The notes under the pieces were generated by a model. That model did no database searches, had not been told where the DNA came from, and saw only the letters and a program-made list of their open reading frames with translations. From assembly GCF_000745955.1 (NCBI RefSeq), contig NZ_JQKH01000007.1, positions 1-64,000 of the forward strand: a DNA stretch of 64,000 nt. Direction: 5' to 3'. Of this stretch, positions 26,639 to 33,480 are shown in pieces (the stretch's first letter is position 1; each line of letters starts with the position of its first letter). The position numbers and the translations under genes were made by a program. This DNA is from Alysiella crassa DSM 2578. Lineage in GTDB: Bacteria > Pseudomonadota > Gammaproteobacteria > Burkholderiales > Neisseriaceae.

Positions 26639-27123
26639 GCTTGTCCCCATTGTTGTTGCACAAAGCGTTGTAATTCATCAAGAATGTCCACGCGGTCTTG
26701 GCTGGAAATGCCAAACATCGGACGAGCCACCATTTTGCGCGTACCCGTTTGATGATAGGGTGCATACTCCACATTTGTGCCGACTTGCGCCATTTGCGCG
26801 GTGGCGTGGCGCGTGATACTGCGTAGCAAACGCGAACTGTCGCGCATCAAGCGTTCTTTGGAACGTGGTTTCAGGTGCGACAAATAACGCTTTTTGTTTT
26901 TGCTGCGATATACTTTTTGGGCATAATGCGCTTTGGTGTTATCCGCCCAATCCGCCCATTTTTCGCCACTTGGCGCGATTTTGGTTTCAAAGCGTTGGCG
27001 CGTTGAATTTTCCAAAATCGTTGCCAAATTTCGCATAAGTGGTTGCGGATTATTCAGGCTGCCTGAAACGCGGTTAAGCAGTTTGCCGACTTCGCCCAAT
27101 TCGTCAGAATAGACCTTTAACAT
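26635..27123 (-). CDS. Phage virion morphogenesis protein (Mu gpG-like)
   Basis: The 162-residue protein has RFETKIAPSGEKWADWADNT and HQTGTRKMVARPMFGISSQD, motifs of the phage virion morphogenesis family (Mu gpG/P2 gpS type), which acts at the head-tail junction or tail completion. The ATG at 27123 follows the end of the DUF1320 gene with a 20-bp overlap. Upstream starts would overlap that gene more deeply. An embedded DUS encodes RVSGSLN. Confidence 0.82.
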   Translation of the reverse strand: MLKVYSDELGEVGKLLNRVSGSLNNPQPLMRNLATILENSTRQRFETKIAPSGEKWADWADNTKAHYAQKVYRSKNKKRYLSHLKPRSKERLMRDSSRLLRSITRHATAQMAQVGTNVEYAPYHQTGTRKMVARPMFGISSQDRVDILDELQRFVQQQWGQA

Positions 27124-27541
27124 CACGCCACTCCTCTGGTTCATTTGGGATAACGGCAATACCACCGCTTACCTTCGCCTCTTCCACGCCTTCCGCGTCA
27201 AAACCCAGCATAGACGGATTTTTCATCACGTCTTTCAGCCAGCCAATCGCGTTTTTGTAGCGCGTTTCCACGATGGTGTTCACGCCGTTTTCGTAGAGAT
27301 ACCAACGGGCGATGTCGCACACTTTCACTTTCAGCGTGGCTGGCACGACCGCAAATGGCTCAACAAAACCTGCCGCTCGCAGATAGCCGTTGGCTTCACT
27401 TTCCGCGTCTTCAATGGCTTTTTGCAAAACATCTGCTGGGGTAATGTCTTTGTCATGCGGTCGGGTGGTCAATTTCGCCAATTCATGCTTGCCAAAGCGT
27501 TTTTCCAAATCGGCTTGGGTAATCAGGCTGCCTGAAATCAT
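27104..27541 (-). CDS. DUF1320 family protein (Mu gp36-like)
   Basis: The 145-residue protein begins MISGSLITQADLEKRFGKHE (the SGSLI part is DUS-encoded) and contains DAESEANGYLRAAG and CDIARWYLYENGVNTIVETRY. These are DUF1320/Mu gp36 features, a head-tail connector found next to the capsid gene. It starts 4 bp after the capsid gene's stop. Confidence 0.82.
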   Translation of the reverse strand: MISGSLITQADLEKRFGKHELAKLTTRPHDKDITPADVLQKAIEDAESEANGYLRAAGFVEPFAVVPATLKVKVCDIARWYLYENGVNTIVETRYKNAIGWLKDVMKNPSMLGFDAEGVEEAKVSGGIAVIPNEPEEWRDVKGLF

Positions 27542-27545
27542 GCGC

Positions 27546-28541
27546 TTACTCCATTTTCAGCGTTGCCACCAAGTTCGGACGCAGCACCAAAGGCAATGGA
27601 TTAGATTGCACTTCCAAATGCCAACCTTTGTCTAACGGCAATTTTTCGCGTTGCGCGTAAATCATTTCTGCAAGGGTATTGGTGGCAGAATTGGTGTCTG
27701 CTGGCGCAAAATACTCGCGGAATGTATTGCGTGTGCCGCTTGGTAACAAAATTGCGCTGCCTGCTTCAATATGGGACGATTTACCACCACCAAAATCGCC
27801 ATCGTATTCAATGAAACGCACGCCGTTGTAAATAAACTCGCCACCACTGTCTTCGCGGTATTCTTTCGCGTTGTCTTTTTCTTTGACAAACTCTTTGACA
27901 TTATTGTGGTATTTCAATTTGTCAAAAAATTCAGGCGAACACAAAGCAATAAAACCGCTTACCACTTCGCCATGTGCGTGCTTGCGAAGTTTGCGTTTGG
28001 CATCGTCCATCAATGCCCCAACTTGGGTGGACGCTGTGGTCAATTTCCAGTTAAATATCTGACGTTTCAGTTTAAATTCGTCATAAATATTGTAGAAAAC
28101 TTCGCCAGAATCGCCGTCTTTAATATCGCCCAACAATGCGCCCAACATCATGTGTTCGCGTGTATAAACAATATCGGCTTTCATATCTTCCAAACGTTCC
28201 AGCACAACCGCATCAACAGCTTGCGCTTTATTCGGATTACCAAATTCATGCACATTTTGCACTTCATCGGGGCGAATAAAGTCTTCGCGTGGCAAATGCG
28301 GTACTTCAAAGCTGCGTTTTTGGCGACCACGTGGTTGCGATGCCGTACCCGAAGTACCGCGTGGCTTACTTTTAACAAGCGTTAAAACACCGTTTTGGTG
28401 TTCCACACGTACATAAGTCGTAGTCAAACGCTTTGGCGTAAACAAACCCAATTCACGAATTTGTGTTTTGGGAGATGGCAATTCATTGACGGCTTCAGTC
28501 ATGGCTTGCATGGAAAATTTGCTTTCGCTACTTAATGCCAT
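27546..28541 (-). CDS. Major capsid protein, lambda gpE-like
   Basis: The 331-residue protein has the lambda-E family pattern: ELGLFTPKRLTTTYVRVEHQ, FEVPHLPREDFIRPDEVQN, then EHMMLGALLGDIKDGD and a C-terminal DKGWHLEVQSNPLPLVLRPN segment. It should form the HK97-fold shell. It lies after the protease/scaffold and a putative decoration protein, the usual order. This capsid type is not that of Mu itself (gpT), which shows the mosaic origin of the head module. Confidence 0.88.
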   Translation of the reverse strand: MALSSESKFSMQAMTEAVNELPSPKTQIRELGLFTPKRLTTTYVRVEHQNGVLTLVKSKPRGTSGTASQPRGRQKRSFEVPHLPREDFIRPDEVQNVHEFGNPNKAQAVDAVVLERLEDMKADIVYTREHMMLGALLGDIKDGDSGEVFYNIYDEFKLKRQIFNWKLTTASTQVGALMDDAKRKLRKHAHGEVVSGFIALCSPEFFDKLKYHNNVKEFVKEKDNAKEYREDSGGEFIYNGVRFIEYDGDFGGGKSSHIEAGSAILLPSGTRNTFREYFAPADTNSATNTLAEMIYAQREKLPLDKGWHLEVQSNPLPLVLRPNLVATLKME

Positions 28542-28600
28542 TTGCGTATTTCCTTTTGATTAAATTGAATAAAAATAGATTTTCAGGCTGCCTAAAAAAA

Positions 28601-29017
28601 TTAGCGCATATCTGAACTATCCAAAGCCCCTAATGTTTCTACTGTGTTTTTCACTTGAATCGGCGATGGCAAACGAGAATCCGCTCCATCAACCGCCACA
28701 CCGTAGGGCAACCATGCTTTCATCAAAGCAACATAACCACCTGCTTTGTTAATTTCATCATCGCTGATTTGGCGCATATCCATCACACAATTAAGCGGCT
28801 GAATCATCACCAAACCGTCTTTCTCATCACTCAAAGCGACAAAATAGGTGCCATTCGCCAACGCATACGGCACAAGTGCGCCGATTTTTGTGCCTTTTTC
28901 GGCGGGGACTTGCACACGGGTCGCTGGCGTGGCTTCGTATTTCAAAAACACGCTGGCGGTTAAGGGCAAAGTTTCTGTGGTGGTTTTGGCTGGGGCGACT
29001 TGGGTTTCTTCACTCAT
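28601..29017 (-). CDS. Putative head decoration protein
   Basis: The 138-residue protein has a disordered Thr/Ala-rich N-terminus and a small beta-rich body (GTKIGALVPYALANGTYFVA). It is encoded between scaffold/protease and the lambda-E-like capsid, the place of lambda gpD. The assignment is by position and size; no diagnostic motif is certain. Confidence 0.55.
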   Translation of the reverse strand: MSEETQVAPAKTTTETLPLTASVFLKYEATPATRVQVPAEKGTKIGALVPYALANGTYFVALSDEKDGLVMIQPLNCVMDMRQISDDEINKAGGYVALMKAWLPYGVAVDGADSRLPSPIQVKNTVETLGALDSSDMR

Positions 29018-29026
29018 GGCAGTTCC

Positions 29027-29404
29027 TTAAAATTTGTTTTGTGTGGCTTGGGCGCGTTCACGAGCCAAATCCGCAAGGCTGCCTGAAAGTTTTACTTCAC
29101 TTACTGGCGACGGTGTGTCGCCAGTCAATGCGGCAGGCAATGGCGGTTTGGTTTGTGTCTGCCCTGATAATTTCATTGCGCCAATCATCGCGTCCGCTTG
29201 TGCGTCATCAAGCGACAACAACACAGCATAAACCTGCTCGCTGACTTGATTTGCACCCGTCAAACCTGCATCGGACAATTTTTTATCCACTTTAGTTTTC
29301 TTTTCGGCATCGGCTTGGGCTTTTTCCAACTGGGCTTTTTCGGCTTCCAGTTCAGCAACTTTGGCTTTGAGTGCATCCAATTCGGCTTGTTCTTCTTGGG
29401 TCAT
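29027..29404 (-). CDS. Internal in-frame start: scaffold protein alone
   Basis: Within the protease gene, AAGGA followed by AACCACC and an ATG at 29404 would start a 125-residue protein MTQEEQAELDALKAKVAELE. It contains only the coiled coil and C-terminal part. Phage Mu makes its scaffold Z from the end of gene I in this way. Confidence 0.6.
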   Translation of the reverse strand: MTQEEQAELDALKAKVAELEAEKAQLEKAQADAEKKTKVDKKLSDAGLTGANQVSEQVYAVLLSLDDAQADAMIGAMKLSGQTQTKPPLPAALTGDTPSPVSEVKLSGSLADLARERAQATQNKF

Positions 29405-29962
29405 GGTGGTTTCCTTATGATTTTCATTAGACAGAGAGAAATCGGGTTTAAAGTCCGTCCCATCGGACAACACAACTGCATTTGTGTGCGCGTCTGCGCC
29501 CACCGCAACAAAGCTCACTTCACGCACAGCACAATCACGCAAAATCACAATCGGTGCGGCAACGGTTACGCCATTGACCACCATTTCGCCCTCACGCAGT
29601 TGCTCTTGTCGGGCGGACTGAATGTAGGCAGACAACTCCCACGGATAGCCTTCGTCCGCAGTCGCTGCAACGTGCTTGCCCTGTTCTGTGGACAGCAAAG
29701 TGCCGTCAATTTGCAAACCCTGCGGCGACACGCTCAACGCGCCCACGCCTACTTTTTGATTGGGGTCGTGTTCCAGCAAAACGCCTGTTTTGGCGCGATA
29801 TTGGATATTGGACAAATCCACAATGTAGCGGTCGCCCCACTTTGTGAACACCTGACCCGAATGGGCAATGCCCGTGAATTGGCGGACAAAGCCGTTATCA
29901 GACGCTTGGTCGCCAAATTTCAAGCCAGCATCTTGGGCAAGTTTGATGTGCAATACAGTCAT
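29027..29962 (-). CDS. Phage capsid maturation protease/scaffold (Mu I-like)
   Basis: The 311-residue protein has an N-terminal protease domain (about 1-180) with LLEHDPNQKVGVGALS, GYPWELSAYIQSA and a likely catalytic Ser in REVSFVAVG, as in Mu gpI-type proteases. A coiled-coil scaffold follows (about 188-230, ELDALKAKVAELEAEKAQLE). It is the first gene after a late-promoter-like motif. An internal start at 29404 can make the scaffold alone. A DUS encodes KLSGSLAD near the C-terminus. Confidence 0.85.
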   Translation of the reverse strand: MTVLHIKLAQDAGLKFGDQASDNGFVRQFTGIAHSGQVFTKWGDRYIVDLSNIQYRAKTGVLLEHDPNQKVGVGALSVSPQGLQIDGTLLSTEQGKHVAATADEGYPWELSAYIQSARQEQLREGEMVVNGVTVAAPIVILRDCAVREVSFVAVGADAHTNAVVLSDGTDFKPDFSLSNENHKETTMTQEEQAELDALKAKVAELEAEKAQLEKAQADAEKKTKVDKKLSDAGLTGANQVSEQVYAVLLSLDDAQADAMIGAMKLSGQTQTKPPLPAALTGDTPSPVSEVKLSGSLADLARERAQATQNKF

Positions 29963-29989
29963 GTTTAAAAAACAGTTTTGGGAAAAAGA

Positions 29990-30040
29990 TAGCGCATTGT
30001 TTCATACGAAAAACCCATTAACTAACTGATACATTTCAAC
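29990..30040 (-). promoter_or_regulatory. Late-promoter-like motif, copy 1 (capsid/tail operon)
   Basis: On the minus strand, GTTGAAATGTATCAG (30040-30026) is followed by a GTTA-TG block and, about 25 bases on, ACAAT. The same arrangement occurs at 40237-40189 upstream of the endolysin gene. I infer an activator (Mor)-dependent late promoter. No strong -35 box is present, as expected for an activated promoter. Confidence 0.55.
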
Positions 30041-30061
30041 AAATTGAAATTTTACAAATAG

Positions 30062-30097
30062 AAAAACCATTTTGTTGTCATCAACAAAATGGTTTTT
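30062..30097. terminator. Bidirectional hairpin upstream of the plus-strand cassette
   Basis: AAAAACCATTTTGTTG pairs perfectly with CAACAAAATGGTTTTT around a 4-base loop, with A and T runs on either side. It insulates the plus-strand cassette from the minus-strand capsid operon. The remaining bases to 30210 hold no gene. Confidence 0.8.
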
Positions 30098-30210
30098 AGG
30101 CGTAATTGAATTGCAGTTTGTCCACAAAATTTAATGGCATTGGTATGTATTACACAACATATTGATGAAATAAGGGATTTAATTTATTAAAATAATTCCT
30201 TGCTTTATGA

Positions 30211-30238
30211 TTGTATATTATTTAATATACGATAAAAT
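30211..30238 (+). promoter_or_regulatory. Promoter/operator O1 of the plus-strand cassette
   Basis: GTATATTA-TT-TAATATAC at 30213-30230 is an 18-bp dyad. It overlaps a possible -35 (TTGTAT, 30211-30216) and precedes TAAAAT at 30233-30238 with 16-bp spacing. An identical-arm copy lies at 30728-30745. A GGGAG ribosome-binding site follows before the ATG at 30262. Confidence 0.65.
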
Positions 30239-30261
30239 CAACTCATTTTTCGGGAGATTTT

Positions 30262-30504
30262 ATGTATCGGGTTTATGTTTTAAAGCAACGAAAAGGCGGT
30301 AGTGAAGTGCTTGCCGAAACCAAAACGCAGACCAATAGCTTCGCCACCGCGTCTGCTGCGTTTTGGGAATTACACCAGCAAGACTTTGACGCTAAACATT
30401 TGCTTTTGATGAGTAAAGACAATAAACAAATTAACGCTTACCGCTATCAAAGCAAAGCTGGCGAGCGTGATTTTTTAGAATTGGGGGCAAATTTAAATGA
30501 CTGA
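30262..30504 (+). CDS. Accessory protein A of the plus-strand cassette (80 aa), unknown
   Basis: The protein starts MYRVYVLKQRKGGSEVLAET and continues with NSFATASAAFWELHQQDFD and LLLMSKDNKQINAYRYQ. It looks like a small alpha/beta domain. A strong GGGAG ribosome-binding site precedes it. It overlaps gene B by 8 bp. I do not recognise a characterised family. Its location, between the protease and MuF-side head genes, is where Pseudomonas Mu-like phages carry anti-CRISPR genes, so an anti-defence or host-modifying role is a hypothesis. Confidence 0.7.
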   Translation: MYRVYVLKQRKGGSEVLAETKTQTNSFATASAAFWELHQQDFDAKHLLLMSKDNKQINAYRYQSKAGERDFLELGANLND

Positions 30505-30718
30505 ATACAATAAATTATCAGATAAACGAAAACAAGCTATTGCGAAAAATTCGCAAGACTGGTTGAAAAAGAATCGGGTGGGCTTGGTGTCCAACGTCAA
30601 ACCCGAAACACGGGCTTTGTTTGATTCTATTCACGAGAAATTATTGAGTGAAAACAAGGTTTCTAGCAGAGAAGATACGGTCAATTATTTGTGCAATTTT
30701 TTTCTGCAAAATACTTGA
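30497..30718 (+). CDS. Accessory protein B (73 aa), candidate ribbon-helix-helix autoregulator
   Basis: The protein is basic at the N-terminus (MTEYNKLSDKRKQAIAKNSQ). It then has a strand-helix-helix pattern: VGLVSNVKPETRALFDSIHE, then SREDTVNYLCNFFLQ. This is compatible with a ribbon-helix-helix fold but is not diagnostic. It is coupled to gene A by overlap and its stop abuts the second palindromic operator. By analogy with Aca proteins in anti-CRISPR operons it could bind the two palindromes. Confidence 0.6.
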   Translation: MTEYNKLSDKRKQAIAKNSQDWLKKNRVGLVSNVKPETRALFDSIHEKLLSENKVSSREDTVNYLCNFFLQNT

Positions 30719-30745
30719 CAAGGTCAAGTATATTATATAATATAC
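30715..30745 (+). promoter_or_regulatory. Second promoter/operator O2 of the cassette
   Basis: TTGACA (30715-30720) and TATAAT (30736-30741) form a strong sigma70-type promoter with 15-bp spacing. The perfect palindrome GTATATTATATAATATAC (30728-30745) covers the -10 box. CTTGAC-AAG-GTCAAG over the -35 is a second dyad. The -35 overlaps the stop codon of gene B. It would drive genes C and D. Confidence 0.72.
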
Positions 30746-30809
30746 ACACATCAACAAAAGTTGATAACCGACCAAGCGGGTTCTTGGATTTTCTGAACAA
30801 GGAAAAAAT

Positions 30810-31049
30810 ATGGATACAAAAGAAAGCCTTGAAATTCAAAAGGCAAAACAGGAAAATGCGATGGCGTGGGAAAAGCATCGTTTAGAAATGAAAATTTCTT
30901 ATGACAATCATCAAGTTGATTTGGAAAAGAAAAAAATCGCAAACGATGTCGCAAGGTCAAAAGCAAAATGGGTGTTTTGGTTTGCGCTACTCACATTTCT
31001 GAATGCAGGTTTTGCAATTTTCAACTTAATCAGCAACATCTTTAAATAA
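30810..31049 (+). CDS. Accessory protein C: coiled coil with C-terminal membrane anchor (79 aa)
   Basis: Residues 1-50 are a highly charged helix (MDTKESLEIQKAKQENAMAW) and residues about 54-77 form one membrane span (VFWFALLTFLNAGFAIFNLI). This is a tail-anchored topology with the coiled coil in the cytoplasm. AAGGA lies upstream. It is transcribed from O2. Function unknown; small anchored proteins in prophage cassettes can act in exclusion. Confidence 0.65.
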   Translation: MDTKESLEIQKAKQENAMAWEKHRLEMKISYDNHQVDLEKKKIANDVARSKAKWVFWFALLTFLNAGFAIFNLISNIFK

Positions 31050-31097
31050 ACCAACCGCCCAACTGCTTATTAAGCGGTTGGGCATAAAGGAAAAATG

Positions 31098-31199
31098 ATG
31101 AATACAGAAAAATTTTATCTGATGGGCGCAAAGATTTTGACTGCATTGTCAATTATTGCATTTATTGTTTGCGCTTACCTTGTTTTTAAACTCTTGTAA
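31098..31199 (+). CDS. Accessory protein D: single-span micropeptide (33 aa)
   Basis: MNTEKFYLMGAKILTALSII followed by AFIVCAYLVFKLL is a single membrane helix. AAGGA stands 6 bases before the ATG at 31098 (an alternative ATG is at 31095). A GCCCAAC/GTTGGGC hairpin precedes it at about 31063-31085 and a strong terminator follows at 31214. Too small to assign. Confidence 0.55.
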   Translation: MNTEKFYLMGAKILTALSIIAFIVCAYLVFKLL

Positions 31200-31213
31200 A
31201 CCAGCCAAATCAG

Positions 31214-31256
31214 AAAACCGCCAAATTTGCGTTTTTAGCGCATTTGGCGGTTTTTT
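31214..31256 (+). terminator. Rho-independent terminator of the plus-strand cassette
   Basis: AAACCGCCAAAT pairs with ATTTGGCGGTTT, with an inner TGCG/CGCA stem, followed by a T run on the plus strand. It lies 15 bp after gene D. Confidence 0.85.
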
Positions 31257-31350
31257 GATTTCGGGTATGGAAAATAATTTTGTCGCAATCCTAGCCCCTT
31301 TAACACCCCTTTAAAATTGATTTAAAAATGGCTAGGACAAATGCAGAAAC

Positions 31351-31388
31351 AAAAATCCCACCCGATAACAAAATTGGGTGGGATTTTT
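31351..31388. terminator. Bidirectional terminator ending the upstream head operon
   Basis: AAAAATCCCACCC (31351-31363) pairs with GGGTGGGATTTTT (31376-31388). On the minus strand it ends the lysis/terminase/portal operon just after 31412. Between 31257 and 31350 there is only a CCTAGCC...GGCTAGG inverted repeat and no gene. Confidence 0.85.
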
Positions 31389-31411
31389 CGGGTTTTCAGG
31401 CTGCCTGAAAT

Positions 31412-31765
31412 TTAGTAACACACACCAGCCACACCATGAGCCGAGCCAGTCATGCGTTGGATAATGTCATCAAATTCAGGTGGCACATCAAAACCTGCAT
31501 AATCAAACACCGACACCATTTCACTATCGTACACCAAAGGGGCTTCAATCGGATTGCCACCAGCAGGCTGCGGCGAAACATCAACAATTTGCGCGGACAC
31601 AGCTTGGTCTATTGCACTTTGCAAGGTGTGAACCGCCACATCATCGCCACTTAATCTGCCTGACACAGGCAAATCAAAGCCACGTTTATGAACGGTTTCG
31701 CGCTCCCAAGTGATTTGACCGATGTCTTTACCCTGTTTACGCAACATAAATTGAATAGAAATCAT
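31412..31765 (-). CDS. Phage head-operon protein, unknown (117 aa)
   Basis: The protein begins MISIQFMLRKQGKDIGQITW (an alternative start is at MLRKQ) and ends in MTGSAHGVAGVCY. It starts inside the end of the MuF-like gene (4-bp overlap). No motif recognised. It is the last gene of the first late operon. Confidence 0.65.
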   Translation of the reverse strand: MISIQFMLRKQGKDIGQITWERETVHKRGFDLPVSGRLSGDDVAVHTLQSAIDQAVSAQIVDVSPQPAGGNPIEAPLVYDSEMVSVFDYAGFDVPPEFDDIIQRMTGSAHGVAGVCY

Positions 31766-33480
31766 GGTTGATACCTTACCAGCAAAGCCAGTCCAAAATA
31801 CAAAAAATCAGGTTTTCTTGCCAATTCCTGATAACGCTTGATGTCGCCACCCAATAAAGCTTCAAAAATCATGGTCATCATTTCCAAAGGCAAAGGGTCG
31901 TCTTCATCGCCATACATTTTACCATAATAGGGATTGGGGAAGTCATCGCGTTTACCGATTTCATTGGCACGATAGCGTTGATTACCCGTCATTTTTCTTA
32001 ATGTTTGAACTTTATCGTTGGCGGTTTTTTCGTGCCACAAGCGCACAAAATAATCGTTTAGTTCAGGCAGTACCTTTTGTAAACGGTGGGTAAATTCGTG
32101 GATTTGCGTTGAAATCATGCGAGTGGCATTGTGATTTAAATTGTTCAACATCATGCTATCGCCTTGTTGAAACGCCATTTTACGCCCCATAAATGCCCAT
32201 TGAAAGGCTTCTGCACCATTGGCAAAATCTTGTGGCTTATTTTTCATCATGTTAATGAAACGCTTATTGGATAAATCAGGAAAATAATGCCACGCTCGCC
32301 CCATTGAATCTGCAACCAAAACCCGACCCATTTCGTTGGATTTTTGCAACCATACTGTTGGAAAAACTTGCAAATTATCTGTTAATTCTTGCGCGGCTTC
32401 GGCATTACTGCTGTATGTGTACACTTCGCCTCCCAGCTCAATACCTTCTCGCCGCATGATTTCCATAATGCCTTCATGTGGTTTGCCTTGTTTAATGGCT
32501 TCATTCATCACAGTAATATGGGTTTCGTAAAGCAATCTGCCCTCGTTAATCAAATTGGCACTACTGGCAAATACGCCACCTTCTGTTAATTCAAGGTGCT
32601 GTTTTTTCTTTTTTAAATAAGCCATTAAATTATCCGCCAATTCACGAATAAAACCCTTGCCATGTCGCTGCTCTGCGAGCATTTGCACATCAACCAAACG
32701 CGCTGCGTGATTGTGTGCAAAAGTCGGCATCACATCAAAGGGAATTTTCACGGTCTGCCCAGTACGCGGATTGGTAAAATCCACCCATTGAATGTCATTC
32801 GTGCCATCATCAATAATGCCTTTGGCGTGATTGGCTTTTTGCCGCTCGGTAAATTTTTCAGGCTGCCTGTCTATGTCTTCGCCACGCTCGCGCAGGGCTT
32901 GTTTTTCGTTCAACTGGCGCACGGTGCATTGGCAACCGTAGCCGTTGGGCGGAAAAATGCTCTGCCAAATTGGGTCGTCCACGCGCCAAATTTTGCCGTA
33001 GTAAGTCATGTGCGATTGGCGTTTCTGCTCGGCGGTGCTGGCGATGTATTTCAAATACGGAAAATCTGCCTTGTCTTCTTGCACACGCGCCCATTGCCCT
33101 GCGGCGTAGGCGGTTGCAAGATTGGTTTGAAAAATCACGCGCAAACGGCGTGTTGAGCCAAGTTGCACGGTTTTTGCCACGCCATCAATGGGGTCGGTCA
33201 TCACGCTTTCGCCCCACCAGCCCTGCGCCATGAGATACGGTTTCAGCTTTTTGACGAATTTGTCGTAGCTTTCGCCACTTTGCATGGCGTGTTCAAGGGC
33301 TGATTTAGTGGTTTGCAACAAATCCGCATTCATCATTTTTGCGACTGTAAAGCCAACCGCGTGTTCGTACAGCCAAACATCATAGTGGGAAAATGACGGC
33401 AATACGGTTTTGGATTTCAAATGTTCCAGCGCAGCGCGGTCAAGCAAACTGGAAAAATGGATAACAGGTTCGCGTGTCAT
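31762..33480 (-). CDS. Mu F-like head morphogenesis protein fused to a zincin-like domain
   Basis: The first 260 residues form a MuF/minor-head domain: RRLRVIFQTNLATAYAAGQW (111-130) and FPPNGYGCQCTVRQL (176-190). The C-terminal half (about 290-572) has HEFTH at 461-465, an HExxH zinc-protease motif, in ISTQIHEFTHRLQKVLPELN. It is followed by FPNPYYGKMYGDE and EMMTMIFEALL, which may supply a third ligand. MuF proteins carry variable C-terminal toxin or enzyme domains. I chose the ATG at 33480 because it overlaps the portal stop in ATGA. Confidence 0.82.
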   Translation of the reverse strand: MTREPVIHFSSLLDRAALEHLKSKTVLPSFSHYDVWLYEHAVGFTVAKMMNADLLQTTKSALEHAMQSGESYDKFVKKLKPYLMAQGWWGESVMTDPIDGVAKTVQLGSTRRLRVIFQTNLATAYAAGQWARVQEDKADFPYLKYIASTAEQKRQSHMTYYGKIWRVDDPIWQSIFPPNGYGCQCTVRQLNEKQALRERGEDIDRQPEKFTERQKANHAKGIIDDGTNDIQWVDFTNPRTGQTVKIPFDVMPTFAHNHAARLVDVQMLAEQRHGKGFIRELADNLMAYLKKKKQHLELTEGGVFASSANLINEGRLLYETHITVMNEAIKQGKPHEGIMEIMRREGIELGGEVYTYSSNAEAAQELTDNLQVFPTVWLQKSNEMGRVLVADSMGRAWHYFPDLSNKRFINMMKNKPQDFANGAEAFQWAFMGRKMAFQQGDSMMLNNLNHNATRMISTQIHEFTHRLQKVLPELNDYFVRLWHEKTANDKVQTLRKMTGNQRYRANEIGKRDDFPNPYYGKMYGDEDDPLPLEMMTMIFEALLGGDIKRYQELARKPDFLYFGLALLVRYQP

